A DNA stretch of 46,356 bases, taken from positions 1 through 46,356 of the forward strand of contig JAPKZA010000285.1 of NCBI GenBank assembly GCA_026394015.1. The letters are read 5' to 3'. The stretch comes from Acidobacteriota bacterium (GTDB taxonomy: Bacteria; Acidobacteriota; Terriglobia; Bryobacterales; Bryobacteraceae). The stretch's first letter is position 1. Each line of letters starts with the position of its first letter. This document shows, in pieces, positions 8,858 to 17,770 of this stretch. Under the pieces are notes generated by a model. It was not told the DNA's origin. It made no database searches and worked only from the letters and a program-made list of their open reading frames with translations. A program made the translations under genes and the position numbers.

Positions 8858-10003
8858 TTAGGGGTCGAGCGGTTCGAATGGGTCCGCATGTAAAGATTCG
8901 CGCCGCGGCCGGAATTCCAGTTCAAACGGCGACGTCCGCTTCAAAATCTCATGCGGCGCATAGCCGAGTTCAGCCACGCAGCGCTGCACAAAACTCGGGG
9001 CTTCGATGTAAGCGCTCTGCCCTTGGTCGGTCGTGATCAGCGCCGTCTTCTGAAACGGGAAACCATAGCGATACATAAGACGAGCCGCGTTGCGCAGATT
9101 GGTCGTCGTATGCCGCGCATGAGGGTCAATCAGAATCGCATCGGCCGGAATCCCATACTCCGCCATCAGCGCCTTCTTCATCTCGATTGCTTCGCAGAAC
9201 GGCGTCTGCGACGGATGCACATAGCCGCCGGAGACGATCAGAAACGGCGCCAGGCCGGCCTTGAACCGACGCGCCGCCAAGGTCACCCGCGCCTTGCCCC
9301 AGGGCGAAAGCGCCTGTCCGGGGCGGTCGGTTCCCGAGCCGGGCACGACGATCGCCGTGTACTTGTACTGGCTCCAATTCACCTTGCTGACGCGCTCGTA
9401 GGCCGCTCGATTCTCGCCCTTCTCCATCGGCTCAAATCGCCCGGCTTCGTCTCTCCAGTTGGCGCGAAGCAGTTCCAGGGCGAAGCGGAGCGAAGGGTGG
9501 AAGAACTGCGGATGGCCATCCGGTTCGTCGGTCATCACGGCGCGGATGACGTCCAGCATTCGCCCGTAGTTGGGCGATTTCACGTCGAACGAAACCGAGT
9601 CGATCGCCGGGTAGCGCGGCGGCTTGCCGAGGCCGTAAACGTCCAGAATGCGGTTGATGCCGGCCGCCGCTCCCTCCCACGCTTTCACGAGTTGCGGGTC
9701 ACGGATGTACAACCCGCTCGCCTGCAACGGCGCATCCAGCGTAGTCACGTTCTTCAGCACGCCGCTGACTGCCGCGATCTCCTCCGGCGTCCAGCGCAGC
9801 GCTTCAATCGGGCTGCCGGGCTGCTGCAGCGCCGCCCGCTTGCGCGCCCCGATCTCGTCGAGCGCCGGGCTCTTCACCGGGTTGCGTTCGAGCAGCGACA
9901 GAACATAGAAAGCCTTGTCCTGCACCGGGGAGCCGAGCGCCACCGGCTTCGCCGACGGCTGGGCCAACAGGAGCACGGGAAGGAAAGCAGCGAGAAGCTT
10001 CAT
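8858..10003 (-). CDS. YdcF/ElyC-like DUF218 domain exported protein
   Basis: A 381-residue protein with a Sec signal (MKLLAAFLPVLLLAQPSA). Residues 20-210 form a helical N-terminal region that I do not recognise. A DUF218 domain follows at about 215-335, with YTAIVVPGSGTD (216-226), FLIVSGGYV (254-262), the helix containing ARHTTTNLRNAA (296-307) and FQKTALITTDQGQS. DUF218 proteins such as YdcF bind nucleotide-like ligands, and ElyC/SanA affect cell-envelope integrity; the substrate here is unknown. Unlike YdcF the protein appears exported. The ATG overlaps the stop of the S1/P1-like gene by 4 nt, so the two are probably co-translated. Confidence 0.8.
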   Translation of the reverse strand: MKLLAAFLPVLLLAQPSAKPVALGSPVQDKAFYVLSLLERNPVKSPALDEIGARKRAALQQPGSPIEALRWTPEEIAAVSGVLKNVTTLDAPLQASGLYIRDPQLVKAWEGAAAGINRILDVYGLGKPPRYPAIDSVSFDVKSPNYGRMLDVIRAVMTDEPDGHPQFFHPSLRFALELLRANWRDEAGRFEPMEKGENRAAYERVSKVNWSQYKYTAIVVPGSGTDRPGQALSPWGKARVTLAARRFKAGLAPFLIVSGGYVHPSQTPFCEAIEMKKALMAEYGIPADAILIDPHARHTTTNLRNAARLMYRYGFPFQKTALITTDQGQSAYIEAPSFVQRCVAELGYAPHEILKRTSPFELEFRPRRESLHADPFEPLDP

Positions 10004-10977
10004 CGTTTCACAGGGGGGCCGGGAGGCGCCGAGCCCGTGGCCGGATTGTAGGCCGGATTCTTCGGATCGATAGGATTGCTGTCCCGGTTGAATCGGAAGG
10101 GCTGATCGCTTTCCACCCAGGCAGTGTACGCCAAGTCGCGGAGCAGCGTCGCGCCGGAAGCCAACCGCTCATGGACCAGTTCCCGGGCTCGCGCGTTGCC
10201 TTTGTCTGCCCAGGCACCCTGCTGGTCCAGCTGATAGACCTCTTCGACGTAGGAGGCCGCTTTATCGAGGTGTTCGAGGATCGCGACGAACGGGTCGGCC
10301 AAACGCTTCGGCACCCCGACCAGCTTCGAAACGTCCTCCGTCTTCACTTCGATGAGGTCGACGTACTGCGACTCCATCCGACCGTGAATCCGCGGTTCGC
10401 GCGTGTAGTCCTTCGGGTTCAAGCCGGACCAGCCGTCGTGGTGAATCGTGTCGTGCAGCGGCTGCGCCCCGTCGCCGGTGTAGTGCCCCAGGCGGCCCAT
10501 GTACTGGGCGATCTCGAGCTCGACAAACTTGGTCTCCTGCCCGCCGGACTTCATCGCCCGGTAGCGGCGCATCGCTGCCCGCATGCGTTCGAAGTTCTCC
10601 TGCGCGGCGTAGGGCAGCGTTCCGGTCCAGCGGACGTTGGTCTGCTTGCCCGCTTCGGGCGTCTGCTTTTTCTGCGCTTCGTAGAGAGCAAGGACGAACT
10701 CATAGCGGGAGCGCGGGATCGAAGGAAGCATCGCGAACTGCTCCTTGAACCAACCGTGATTGGGGTCTTCGAGGATCTTCAGCGTGGGTTCGGAAGGGCT
10801 GCGCCAGCTATCGGGGATGATGGCCAGATAGACGATCCAATCTTCGTGGGCCCGCAAGAACGAAGGCCCGTCGGCGGGCAAGCCCAGCACGGCGGCGCGG
10901 TTGATGGCTTGGTGGCCGCGCAGGCCCCAGCCAAAGGCGGAAGACGCGATGAGGAGCAGAGCGAGGAGGCGCCGCAT
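10000..10977 (-). CDS. S1/P1 nuclease / zinc phospholipase C-fold exported protein
   Basis: This encodes 325 residues with a Sec signal ending before Trp17 (LLALLLIASSAFG-WGLRGHQAINRAA). A mature N-terminal Trp followed by a GH motif is the hallmark of the S1/P1 nuclease and zinc phospholipase C fold, where the Trp amino group binds zinc. Further candidate zinc ligands are His22, Asp56 (AIIPDSW), His74, His165 and Asp169 (GRLGHYTGDGAQPLH) and His175. The likely activity is a zinc-dependent phosphodiesterase acting on nucleic acid or phospholipid outside the cytoplasm. The C-terminal 30 residues are Pro/Asn-rich. The start overlaps the receptor gene's stop by 1 nt, so import and hydrolysis of a phosphorus-containing substrate may be linked; that is inference. 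Confidence 0.8.
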   Translation of the reverse strand: MRRLLALLLIASSAFGWGLRGHQAINRAAVLGLPADGPSFLRAHEDWIVYLAIIPDSWRSPSEPTLKILEDPNHGWFKEQFAMLPSIPRSRYEFVLALYEAQKKQTPEAGKQTNVRWTGTLPYAAQENFERMRAAMRRYRAMKSGGQETKFVELEIAQYMGRLGHYTGDGAQPLHDTIHHDGWSGLNPKDYTREPRIHGRMESQYVDLIEVKTEDVSKLVGVPKRLADPFVAILEHLDKAASYVEEVYQLDQQGAWADKGNARARELVHERLASGATLLRDLAYTAWVESDQPFRFNRDSNPIDPKNPAYNPATGSAPPGPPVKR

Positions 10978-13799
10978 TAGAATGCGTACCTCATGCCGAA
11001 CTGGAAGTTGCGACCCGCGCGGGTGGCCGTGATCCGACCGAAGTCCGCCGCGCCATCGCGGTTGACGACCGCCCCGGTGCAGCCCGCAATGGAGCAGCCG
11101 GCGTTCAGGTGATTCGTCAGGTTCTCCGACTCCGCGATCAGTTCGATCGTGTGCCTCTCCGCGATCCGGATGCGGCGCGTAAGCCGGAAATCGATCTGGA
11201 AGAAGCCCGGCCCAGTGACCGAATTCCGCGACCGGAACGGCAGCCGATCGTTCAGCACGAGGTCGTTGTTCAGGTCGGTGCCGGCCAACGGGTTGATCAT
11301 GTAACCGGAGTTGAAGAACACGACCGAGGACATCTCAAAGCCCTTTACCCATTTGGCCTCCGGAGCCCACAGCCCCTGCAAGACCCAGTTGTGCCGGACG
11401 TCGGCGTTGGCGTTGCCGCGGTCCCGGGTGCGGAGGGACGGGTCCATCAGAGCGCCGCCTTCCAGGTCGCCTTCGGCAATCGCATGCGACCAGCTCCACG
11501 TCGACGACAGCTGCAGGCCACGGCTGAAACGCTTCGTCAACGTCAGGTCCAGGCCATTGTAGTTATTGTTCGCGCCAGATTCCAGCAGGTTGATCGAGCG
11601 GAAGCGAGCATCGGGCCGGCCAGCCGTGCCGCGATACACCGGGCGGCCGTCCGCCAGGAAGCTCACCGGAGCGCTCAGATTGATGTCCCGCGAGTACGGG
11701 GCGAAGCGGTGGCCCCAGTAGCTGTACTGCACGTTGAAGGCAAGGTCTTTCAGCACCTGCCGCTGGATTTGCAGGCTGGCGTTGTGGCCGTACATCACCT
11801 GGTAGTCGGAAGCGAAGGCGGTGATGTTGGGCGGGGTCTGAAACGTCGGATCGGCCGAGGCGAGCAGGTTGGGGAAGACGGGCGAGCGGGCATCGGTGCC
11901 GGGGATCGTGTAGCTGAGCACGCGGCGGCCATTGACGAGCGCACCGTTGGCGCTGGTGCCCAGGCTGGGGTTATCGAAGAAGATGCCGTAGCCGCCGCGG
12001 ACCACCGTCTTGCCATCCTGGAACGGGGCCCAGGAGAAGCCGAAGCGGGGGGCCCAGTTGTTCATGTCGTTCTTGACCCGGCGGGAGAGTTCGTAAGGGG
12101 CCTTATCGTCGAGCACCGGGTTCAGCACCGCCTCGTAGCGGACGCCGAAGTTCAGGGTGAGCCGCGGGGAAAGCCGGAACTCGTCCTGCAGGAAGAAGTT
12201 GACGAAGTGGTAGCGGAGCGGCACCGCGTTCTCGCCCAGTTCCTGCGCGAGTTGGGTGTAGGTATAGGGTCGGCTGGTCGCCGGGTCAACCGTGCGGGCG
12301 ACCGTGCGAAGGTATTGATCGAGCGGCGTGACGGCGGGCCGACCGGCCGCGGCACCGAGGCCGCCGAACGTGAAGAGGCGGTTGAGGGCGGCGGTGATCT
12401 GGAACCCAGTGGACTGATAATCGACGCCGGCCTTGAGCGTATGGCGGCCAAACGACCACGTGAGATTGTCGATGATTTGCGTCGACGTTTCGACGCTCGC
12501 CGAACCGGCCAATGGGTTGACGCCGAAGCTGGCAACGCCGGTGATGTTGATCTGCGAGCCGTTCGGCTGGCCGGGGACGTAGGTGTCGCGGGTCTCCGCG
12601 CGGCGGTTGAGGCCGAAGCGGAGTTCGTTCAGCAGCGTGGGCGAGATGACGGTGGCGAGCTGGCCGGCCCCGCCATTCATGCGGTCTTCAAACGACAGGC
12701 TGCGGCTGATGGCCGTGAGTCCGCCGCCGCCACCGGGTTGATCGTTCGTGAACCGGTTATAGCGCAGGAAGCCGCTGTTCTTCGAGTTGAGGTTGAAGTT
12801 GAGCTTAGCCGAGGGAGTATGGAACGTCTCGCCGAAGGGCGAGTCCGCGAGGTCGGAAGCGGGCAAGGCGAGGGCCTGTGCGACGGCAGGCAGAATCGTA
12901 ACGGGCTGCGGGATCTTCAGCGGGTTGAACTCGTCGTTGATGAAGAAGAAGAGCTTGTCCTTCTTCAGCGTTCCCGAGAGGTTCCCGGCGACCATCCACC
13001 ACGTCTGGTCGGCCTTGCGGACGGCCAGCGGCGAACGGGCGGAGGCTTCATTAGGCCGGTAGAGGCCCATGCCGGAGCCGTGCAGTTGGTTGGCACCGGA
13101 ACGGCTGATGACGTTGATGATGCCTCCGGCGGCGCGGCCAAACTCGGCGCTATAGGCTCCCGAGAGCACCTGCATCTCCTGCACCGATTCCGGCGTCGAG
13201 ATGACGAGGCGGATCTGCCGGTTCGTCCGGCGCTGGGAGTTATCGAGGCCGTCGACGGTCCACGTGGAGCGGTTGTGGCCGCCGAAGGTGAACTGCGTGG
13301 TGCCGAAGCCGGTGGACGGGATGCCCTTTACGCCGGGTCCGAGAAGATGGAAGTTGTAGACGTTGCGCGAGGTGATGGGCAGGGTACGGACAGCCCTTTC
13401 GTTGAGCACTTCGCCCTGTGCCACGTCACCGACCGTGACCAGCGCGGCATCGGCGTTCACGGTCACGCTTTCGGCAGAGGTGCCGACGCGCAGCGTGACA
13501 TCGATACGAGCTTGTTGGCCGACGGTGAGGCGGATGCCGGTCTGCTGGTAGTCCGCGAAGCCGGGGGCCGCGGCGCGCAGTTCGTACTCGCCGACCCGCA
13601 GCAGAGGGAACCGGAAGTACCCTTCCTGGTTGGAGGTACCGACCACTTCCGCGTTGGTCGCCTTGTTGCGGGCGGTAACTTTCGCGGCTGGAATGAACGC
13701 GCCGGATTCGTCGCGGACGTAGCCGTTCAGCGCAGCGTCGGTGGCGTTGGACTGAGCCCAGAGGGCGAGCGGAAGGAGTGCGAGGCCAAGAAGCTTCAT
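10977..13799 (-). CDS. Oar-like TonB-dependent receptor with carboxypeptidase regulatory-like domain
   Basis: A 940-residue outer-membrane protein. A Sec signal (MKLLGLALLPLALWAQ) is followed by a CarboxypepD_reg-like beta-sandwich at about 22-110 (LNGYVRDESGAFIPAAKVTA ... GYFRFPLLRVGEYEL). The plug lies at about 125-240, with FGGHNRSTWTVDGLDNS and AEFGRAAGGIINVISRSG. A large 22-strand-type barrel ends in FQFGMRYAF. This architecture matches the Oar-like receptors that are greatly expanded in Acidobacteria, with substrates mostly unknown. The gene sits 58 nt after the DUF4105 gene and overlaps the S1/P1-like gene by 1 nt. A GAAGGGT directly before the ATG could act as a Shine-Dalgarno sequence, but TACCCT ending 7 nt upstream suggests a separate leaderless start. 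Confidence 0.9.
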   Translation of the reverse strand: MKLLGLALLPLALWAQSNATDAALNGYVRDESGAFIPAAKVTARNKATNAEVVGTSNQEGYFRFPLLRVGEYELRAAAPGFADYQQTGIRLTVGQQARIDVTLRVGTSAESVTVNADAALVTVGDVAQGEVLNERAVRTLPITSRNVYNFHLLGPGVKGIPSTGFGTTQFTFGGHNRSTWTVDGLDNSQRRTNRQIRLVISTPESVQEMQVLSGAYSAEFGRAAGGIINVISRSGANQLHGSGMGLYRPNEASARSPLAVRKADQTWWMVAGNLSGTLKKDKLFFFINDEFNPLKIPQPVTILPAVAQALALPASDLADSPFGETFHTPSAKLNFNLNSKNSGFLRYNRFTNDQPGGGGGLTAISRSLSFEDRMNGGAGQLATVISPTLLNELRFGLNRRAETRDTYVPGQPNGSQINITGVASFGVNPLAGSASVETSTQIIDNLTWSFGRHTLKAGVDYQSTGFQITAALNRLFTFGGLGAAAGRPAVTPLDQYLRTVARTVDPATSRPYTYTQLAQELGENAVPLRYHFVNFFLQDEFRLSPRLTLNFGVRYEAVLNPVLDDKAPYELSRRVKNDMNNWAPRFGFSWAPFQDGKTVVRGGYGIFFDNPSLGTSANGALVNGRRVLSYTIPGTDARSPVFPNLLASADPTFQTPPNITAFASDYQVMYGHNASLQIQRQVLKDLAFNVQYSYWGHRFAPYSRDINLSAPVSFLADGRPVYRGTAGRPDARFRSINLLESGANNNYNGLDLTLTKRFSRGLQLSSTWSWSHAIAEGDLEGGALMDPSLRTRDRGNANADVRHNWVLQGLWAPEAKWVKGFEMSSVVFFNSGYMINPLAGTDLNNDLVLNDRLPFRSRNSVTGPGFFQIDFRLTRRIRIAERHTIELIAESENLTNHLNAGCSIAGCTGAVVNRDGAADFGRITATRAGRNFQFGMRYAF

Positions 13800-13806
13800 A
13801 CCCTTC

Positions 13807-13812
13807 AGGGTA
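13807..13812 (-). promoter_or_regulatory. Possible -10 element (TACCCT) for the receptor gene
   Basis: TACCCT on the minus strand ends 7 nt before the ATG at 13799, within the 58-nt gap after the DUF4105 gene. It fits the window-wide TANNNT spacing, but the hexamer is only a 3-4/6 match and GAAGGG beside the ATG is an alternative ribosome-binding signal. Confidence 0.25.
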
Positions 13813-13857
13813 GTGACCGAAGGGTTACAGGCGAATCAACGTTGGCTGACAGTTCGG

Positions 13858-14682
13858 CTAAAAACCCGGCAGGCCCACTCGAATCCGCCGCGAAAAATCC
13901 TCGGCTTGGTCGGCGTCTTTCGCGCGGCGGTTGATCAGCGCCTGCTGCTGGAGATCGGCGAGGCTGAGGCCGAGAGCGTTGAAGTTGCCCAGCTCGTAGA
14001 GCATCTCTTCACCCTTGCCGTTAGCCAGTTGCCGCCAGTCCCAACGAGAGACGCCGCCAATGCCGCGGGCAACCAGGAAGTCCGTAAAGGAGTTGGTGCA
14101 GTTGGCGGTTAGGGCGTTGTACCACTGCGGCTCGCGCCGGGCGGTGTTCATCCACACGAGGTACTCGCGGAAGAGCGCCTGGGAATCGGCCGGGGTCATG
14201 CGGGTGCGATAGAGCCGCACCTCTTCGTCGGTACGGACGTTGGTCCGCAGGCGAATCACGTCCCGTTCCTCCGATAGGATAAAGATGCGCTCGTACTGGC
14301 GGAAGAAGCCCCAAAGGGCGGAGTAGCTTTCGCCGATCTCTTTGCGCGCCTCGATGGACGCGGTGAGGTAGCGGTTCTCTCCGAAGTCAAAGCTGACGAG
14401 CGCGTGGGCGATCCACGGCGACCCCCAATGGGAGACGAACAGATCGATGCCGCGGAGGTCGCTGATCTTCACTTCGCGGTCTTCCCAACGAGCGTTGAAC
14501 TCGGCCTCGGTCTTGCCCCAGGCGAAGTTGCGGACGTTGTGGAGGCGCACGCGATCGCCGTCGATTTCGGCCCACGCTACTTGAGCGACATCGGGCTGCC
14601 ATAGGCGGTCGTTCGATGGAATCCGTGTGACCCACCAGCCCAGCACCAACAACACGACCACCACTCCCAGTTTCTTCATCAT
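13858..14682 (-). CDS. DUF4105 (Lnb N-terminal periplasmic-like) protein
   Basis: This encodes 274 residues when started at ATG 14682 (MMKKLGVVVVLLVLGWWVTRI), which gives a signal-anchor or Sec signal and a 4-nt ATGA overlap with the upstream kinase gene. A longer open frame reaching 14850 only overlaps kinase coding sequence and is rejected. DUF4105 features are visible: HNVRNFAWGKTEAEFNARWEDR, ISDLRGIDLFVSHWG, a FDFGENRYLTASIEARKE stretch, and WYNALTANCTNSFTDFL with a conserved Cys. Proteins of this family are periplasmic and resemble cysteine-peptidase folds, but their biochemical role is not settled. Its place at the end of the sigma/kinase operon makes it a candidate output or target of that signalling. 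Confidence 0.82.
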   Translation of the reverse strand: MMKKLGVVVVLLVLGWWVTRIPSNDRLWQPDVAQVAWAEIDGDRVRLHNVRNFAWGKTEAEFNARWEDREVKISDLRGIDLFVSHWGSPWIAHALVSFDFGENRYLTASIEARKEIGESYSALWGFFRQYERIFILSEERDVIRLRTNVRTDEEVRLYRTRMTPADSQALFREYLVWMNTARREPQWYNALTANCTNSFTDFLVARGIGGVSRWDWRQLANGKGEEMLYELGNFNALGLSLADLQQQALINRRAKDADQAEDFSRRIRVGLPGF

Positions 14683-17216
14683 TCGTGACTCCGTTTCCAC
14701 CATCGACGAACCCATTCGGCCCGCCAGCCTCCGGCCTTGCTTTTCTCGAAGAGCGCCTGGATGGGATCGAGCACGGCCTGCGCTTCCTTCCGCTGCCCGG
14801 TGCTGGCCAGCGCCACACCCACCGCCGACTCGGCGAACTGACTCATCCAATGGGTCGGCTTCAAGACGCCAACCAGCAGTTCCCGGCCCATGCGGGCGTT
14901 GTCGAGCGCCTCGCGGCCGCGGGCGGTTTCCACCTGGGCGGCGGCATAGATGATCCGCACATAGCCACGCTCGATTTTGGGCGGAGGCTGCTGCCGATCC
15001 AGGCCCGTCATCGCTTCCCGCGCCAACTGCGCGGCCTCGGCATAGCGGCGTTGCTCGAGCCGTACCGAGGACAGTTTCAGTAGAGCCCGCTGGTACGCCA
15101 GCGAATCAGGGCCGGACACGTTGCGCTGCTTTTCCACCAGCAGCAGAAGCGTTTCGCCTGCCGCTGCCAGATCGCCGGCCGCCTGCTGCATCACGGCGAA
15201 GTTCGAAACGGAAACGAGCAACTCGCGGCTGTCCTCGCCGAGGTATTCGGCATACATCGCATGGGCCTCGCGATAGCTCTTCTCGGCTTCCGGGAATTTC
15301 TTTAGACTGGCGATCGTATTGGCCAAGTTGTTCAGGGTGCGCGCCAGTTTGGCATGGCCTTCCGGATAGAGCTTTCGCTGCAACGCGAGGGCCTCGCGAA
15401 TGGCCGCCTCGCTATCGGCGAAGCGCCCCTGCCGGAAGTAGAGGCTGCCCAGCGCTTCCAGCGACTCGGCCGTCGTGCTGGGCTGGCCACCGGCGCGGGC
15501 GAGGGCGAGGGAATCGCGGTAGCTGGTTTCCGCTGCCGCGTAGTCATTGCTATCGCCGAGCGTCATGCCGTAGCTGCGGAGGATCTTCGAGCGGACCAGG
15601 GGCGGTAAGCCGCTGACAGGCAGCAGCGCCGCCGCCTCCCGGCACGCGGGCAGCGCGAGCGCGATCTTCCCGGCTTGGTGCAGCGCCAGGCACTGGTGTT
15701 CGAGAGCTACCGCAAGGTCGCCGGCAGTGCCCGCGCGAGCGAGCGTCACCGCCTGCTGCGCGCTCTCCATTGCCGGGCCGTATTGGGCTCGCTGGCTCTG
15801 CCCTTCGGCCAGGAAGCCATAGGCACCGGCCGCTCGAACGCTGTCCCCCCGACGAAGATAGGCCGGGGCGATTTCGGCATAAAGAGCATTCGCCTTCTCG
15901 TGCAGACCGAGCCCGAAGTAGGCTTCGGCCATGGTGTCGAGAAGGTCGAGACGGGTGGCTTCGTCGAGGGCTGATTCCCGGATGCGCCGGGCGCCGTTGT
16001 CGAGAAGTTCCCGCGTGGTCAGGCGGTTGCCTTGGTTCTGCTCCGGGTCCGCCGAACGGAACAGGCCGCGAAGAAAGCCCGCCACGGTTTCGGCGCGCTG
16101 TCGCTGTTGATCGACCTGCTGCTTCTGCCAGTAGGTTACCCCGGCAAAGGCGATGAGCAAAACGGCGACGAGCGCCGAAGCCCCGACGGCGATCCGGTTC
16201 CGGCGGATGAACTTGGCGGCCTGATACTGCCACTTGCCTTGGCGCGCCGAGACGGGCAGCCCGGCCAACCAGCGTTCCAAATCGAGGGCGAACTCCGCCG
16301 CGGAGCTATACCGCTGATCGGGCTCCTCGCGGGCGGCCTTGGAGGCGATGGCGCGCAGATCCTCATCCGCCTGCTCGCCGGCGAGTTCGCTCCAAACGCG
16401 GCCGAGCGAATAGGTATCGGCGGCGGTGGTGACGGCTTCGCCACGCAACTGCTCGGGGCTGGCGTACGCGGGCGTCGCAACGCGGAAGAGCGTGGCGGTC
16501 TGATTGCCGGGTAGGTCCCATTCGCTCGGATCGAGCGGCTTGGCGATGCCGAAGTCGAGAAGCTTAATGACGCCTTCGGCGGTGACGAGAATATTGGCCG
16601 GCTTCAGATCGCGGTGGACCAGCAAGCGCTGATGGGCAAAGTGGACGACACGGGCGACATCGGCCATCAACCGCACCCGCTCTCGCAGCGGTCGCCCGGA
16701 AGCGTAGGAGACGAGATCGACGCCTTCGACATACTCGAGAACGAGAAACGGAATCCCCTCCGGCGAGATGCCGCCATCGAGGAGCCGGCAGATATTGGGG
16801 TGCTCGAGCTTTGCGATGATCTGGCGTTCGCTCTCAAAGCGGCCCAGGATTTCGCGCTCCAACTCTCGCGGCAGCAGAGCCGGTAAAGCGATGAGCTTGA
16901 TGGCGGCCCGTTGGTGGTAACCGCCATCCACGCGTTCGGCGCGGTGGACGATGCTCATGCCGCCTTGCCCGATCACTTCGTCCAGTCGCCAAACGCCGAG
17001 CCGACTTCCGGGAGCCATGCGCCGGGGCTGCACGATGGGCTCGGCGAGATAGTCAGCCGACTGCGCGGCGGACAAAAGCAGCGATTCAACTTCCTGGCGA
17101 ATCCGATCCTCCACCCCGGCCAGATGCGCCGACCGTTCCGCGGGGGGCAACGCAACGACGGCTTCGAAAAGTTCCGCCGCACGGCGTTGCTCGTCCGTCG
17201 TCAGCGGTGGATTCAC
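14679..17216 (-). CDS. Transmembrane Ser/Thr protein kinase with TPR-like C-terminus and shortened C-lobe
   Basis: An 845-residue Hanks-type kinase starting at GTG 17216, which overlaps the sigma-factor stop in GTGA. An N-terminal 65-residue segment precedes the kinase domain: G-loop GQGGMS (83-88), Lys107 (AAIKLI), HRDLKPANIL with Asp203, DFG with Asp221, and AYASPEQ. Between DTYSLGRVWSEL and DLRAIASKA only 7 residues remain, where the paralogue at 18208-20910 has 38, so the C-lobe around helix G is about 31 residues short. A single transmembrane helix follows (VGASALVAVLLIAFAGVTYW). The rest is a long TPR-type helical sensor region (repeats such as ESLEALGSLYFRQGRFADSEAAI). It probably phosphorylates the adjacent ECF sigma factor or related targets. 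Confidence 0.9.
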   Translation of the reverse strand: MNPPLTTDEQRRAAELFEAVVALPPAERSAHLAGVEDRIRQEVESLLLSAAQSADYLAEPIVQPRRMAPGSRLGVWRLDEVIGQGGMSIVHRAERVDGGYHQRAAIKLIALPALLPRELEREILGRFESERQIIAKLEHPNICRLLDGGISPEGIPFLVLEYVEGVDLVSYASGRPLRERVRLMADVARVVHFAHQRLLVHRDLKPANILVTAEGVIKLLDFGIAKPLDPSEWDLPGNQTATLFRVATPAYASPEQLRGEAVTTAADTYSLGRVWSELAGEQADEDLRAIASKAAREEPDQRYSSAAEFALDLERWLAGLPVSARQGKWQYQAAKFIRRNRIAVGASALVAVLLIAFAGVTYWQKQQVDQQRQRAETVAGFLRGLFRSADPEQNQGNRLTTRELLDNGARRIRESALDEATRLDLLDTMAEAYFGLGLHEKANALYAEIAPAYLRRGDSVRAAGAYGFLAEGQSQRAQYGPAMESAQQAVTLARAGTAGDLAVALEHQCLALHQAGKIALALPACREAAALLPVSGLPPLVRSKILRSYGMTLGDSNDYAAAETSYRDSLALARAGGQPSTTAESLEALGSLYFRQGRFADSEAAIREALALQRKLYPEGHAKLARTLNNLANTIASLKKFPEAEKSYREAHAMYAEYLGEDSRELLVSVSNFAVMQQAAGDLAAAGETLLLLVEKQRNVSGPDSLAYQRALLKLSSVRLEQRRYAEAAQLAREAMTGLDRQQPPPKIERGYVRIIYAAAQVETARGREALDNARMGRELLVGVLKPTHWMSQFAESAVGVALASTGQRKEAQAVLDPIQALFEKSKAGGWRAEWVRRWWKRSHE

Positions 17217-17737
17217 GATCCGCTCAGCTCCCGGAATAGCCAGGTGCGGGCGTAGGTCCAGTCGCGTTTGACCGTGATCAACGACACCTCCAGCGCTTCG
17301 GCGATTTCAGGGAACTCCATGCCGCCGAAGAAGCGCATCTCGACGACCTGCGCCTTTCGCCCGCTGATCTCGGCTAAACGGACCATCGCCCGATCGAGAT
17401 CGAGCAGCTCCTCCGGGCGCAGGGAGAGGTCGCCGCTGACGACCGTGATCGCATCGTCGAGCGGCAGGTCACCGACTCCGGAGTTGCGTTTGGCGGCCAT
17501 CCGGGCGCGGGTCGAGTCAACCAAAATCAGCCGCATCGCATGACCGGCTAGCGCCAGAAAATGAGTCCGCGACTTCCATCGGCCGCCGGAGAGCCGGACC
17601 CAAGCTTCATTGACGAGGGCCGTGGGTTGCAGCATCTGTTCGCAACCCCGGGAGCGATATAGGTGGATCGCGGCGATCTTCTTTAGCTCAGAGTATAGGT
17701 TCGGCAGATCAAGCGAGGCGTCTTCCGTCGCAACCAT
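17213..17737 (-). CDS. ECF-type RNA polymerase sigma factor (TIGR02999-like), copy 1
   Basis: 174 residues from ATG 17737; a TTG two codons upstream (17743) is an alternative start. Region 2 is represented by LYSELKKIAAIHLYRSRG, PTALVNEAWVRL and HFLALAGHAMRLILVDSTRAR. The region 4 helix-turn-helix includes RKAQVVEMRFFGGMEFPEIA and VSLITVKRDWTYARTWL. This arrangement matches the TIGR02999 group typical of Acidobacteria and Planctomycetes, which lack membrane anti-sigma factors and are usually encoded beside Ser/Thr kinases. In Vibrio, an ECF factor of a kinase-linked group is switched on by phosphorylation. The TGA overlaps the kinase GTG. A GAGAGA 8 nt before the ATG may serve as a ribosome-binding site, and no -10-like box abuts the start, consistent with an internal operon gene behind the globin. 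Confidence 0.9.
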   Translation of the reverse strand: MVATEDASLDLPNLYSELKKIAAIHLYRSRGCEQMLQPTALVNEAWVRLSGGRWKSRTHFLALAGHAMRLILVDSTRARMAAKRNSGVGDLPLDDAITVVSGDLSLRPEELLDLDRAMVRLAEISGRKAQVVEMRFFGGMEFPEIAEALEVSLITVKRDWTYARTWLFRELSGS

Positions 17738-17770
17738 AGGCAATCTCTCAACACGAAAGGATATCAGACA

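Noticed and set aside
11109-13934. A 941-residue plus-strand open frame opposite the TonB-dependent receptor
   Set aside because: No recognisable motif, Arg/Glu/Ala-rich composition, and the opposite strand encodes a clear receptor with signal, plug and barrel.
14683-14850. N-terminal extension of the DUF4105 gene to 14850
   Set aside because: The extra residues lie within kinase coding sequence and would hide the signal-anchor; ATG 14682 gives the usual ATGA overlap.
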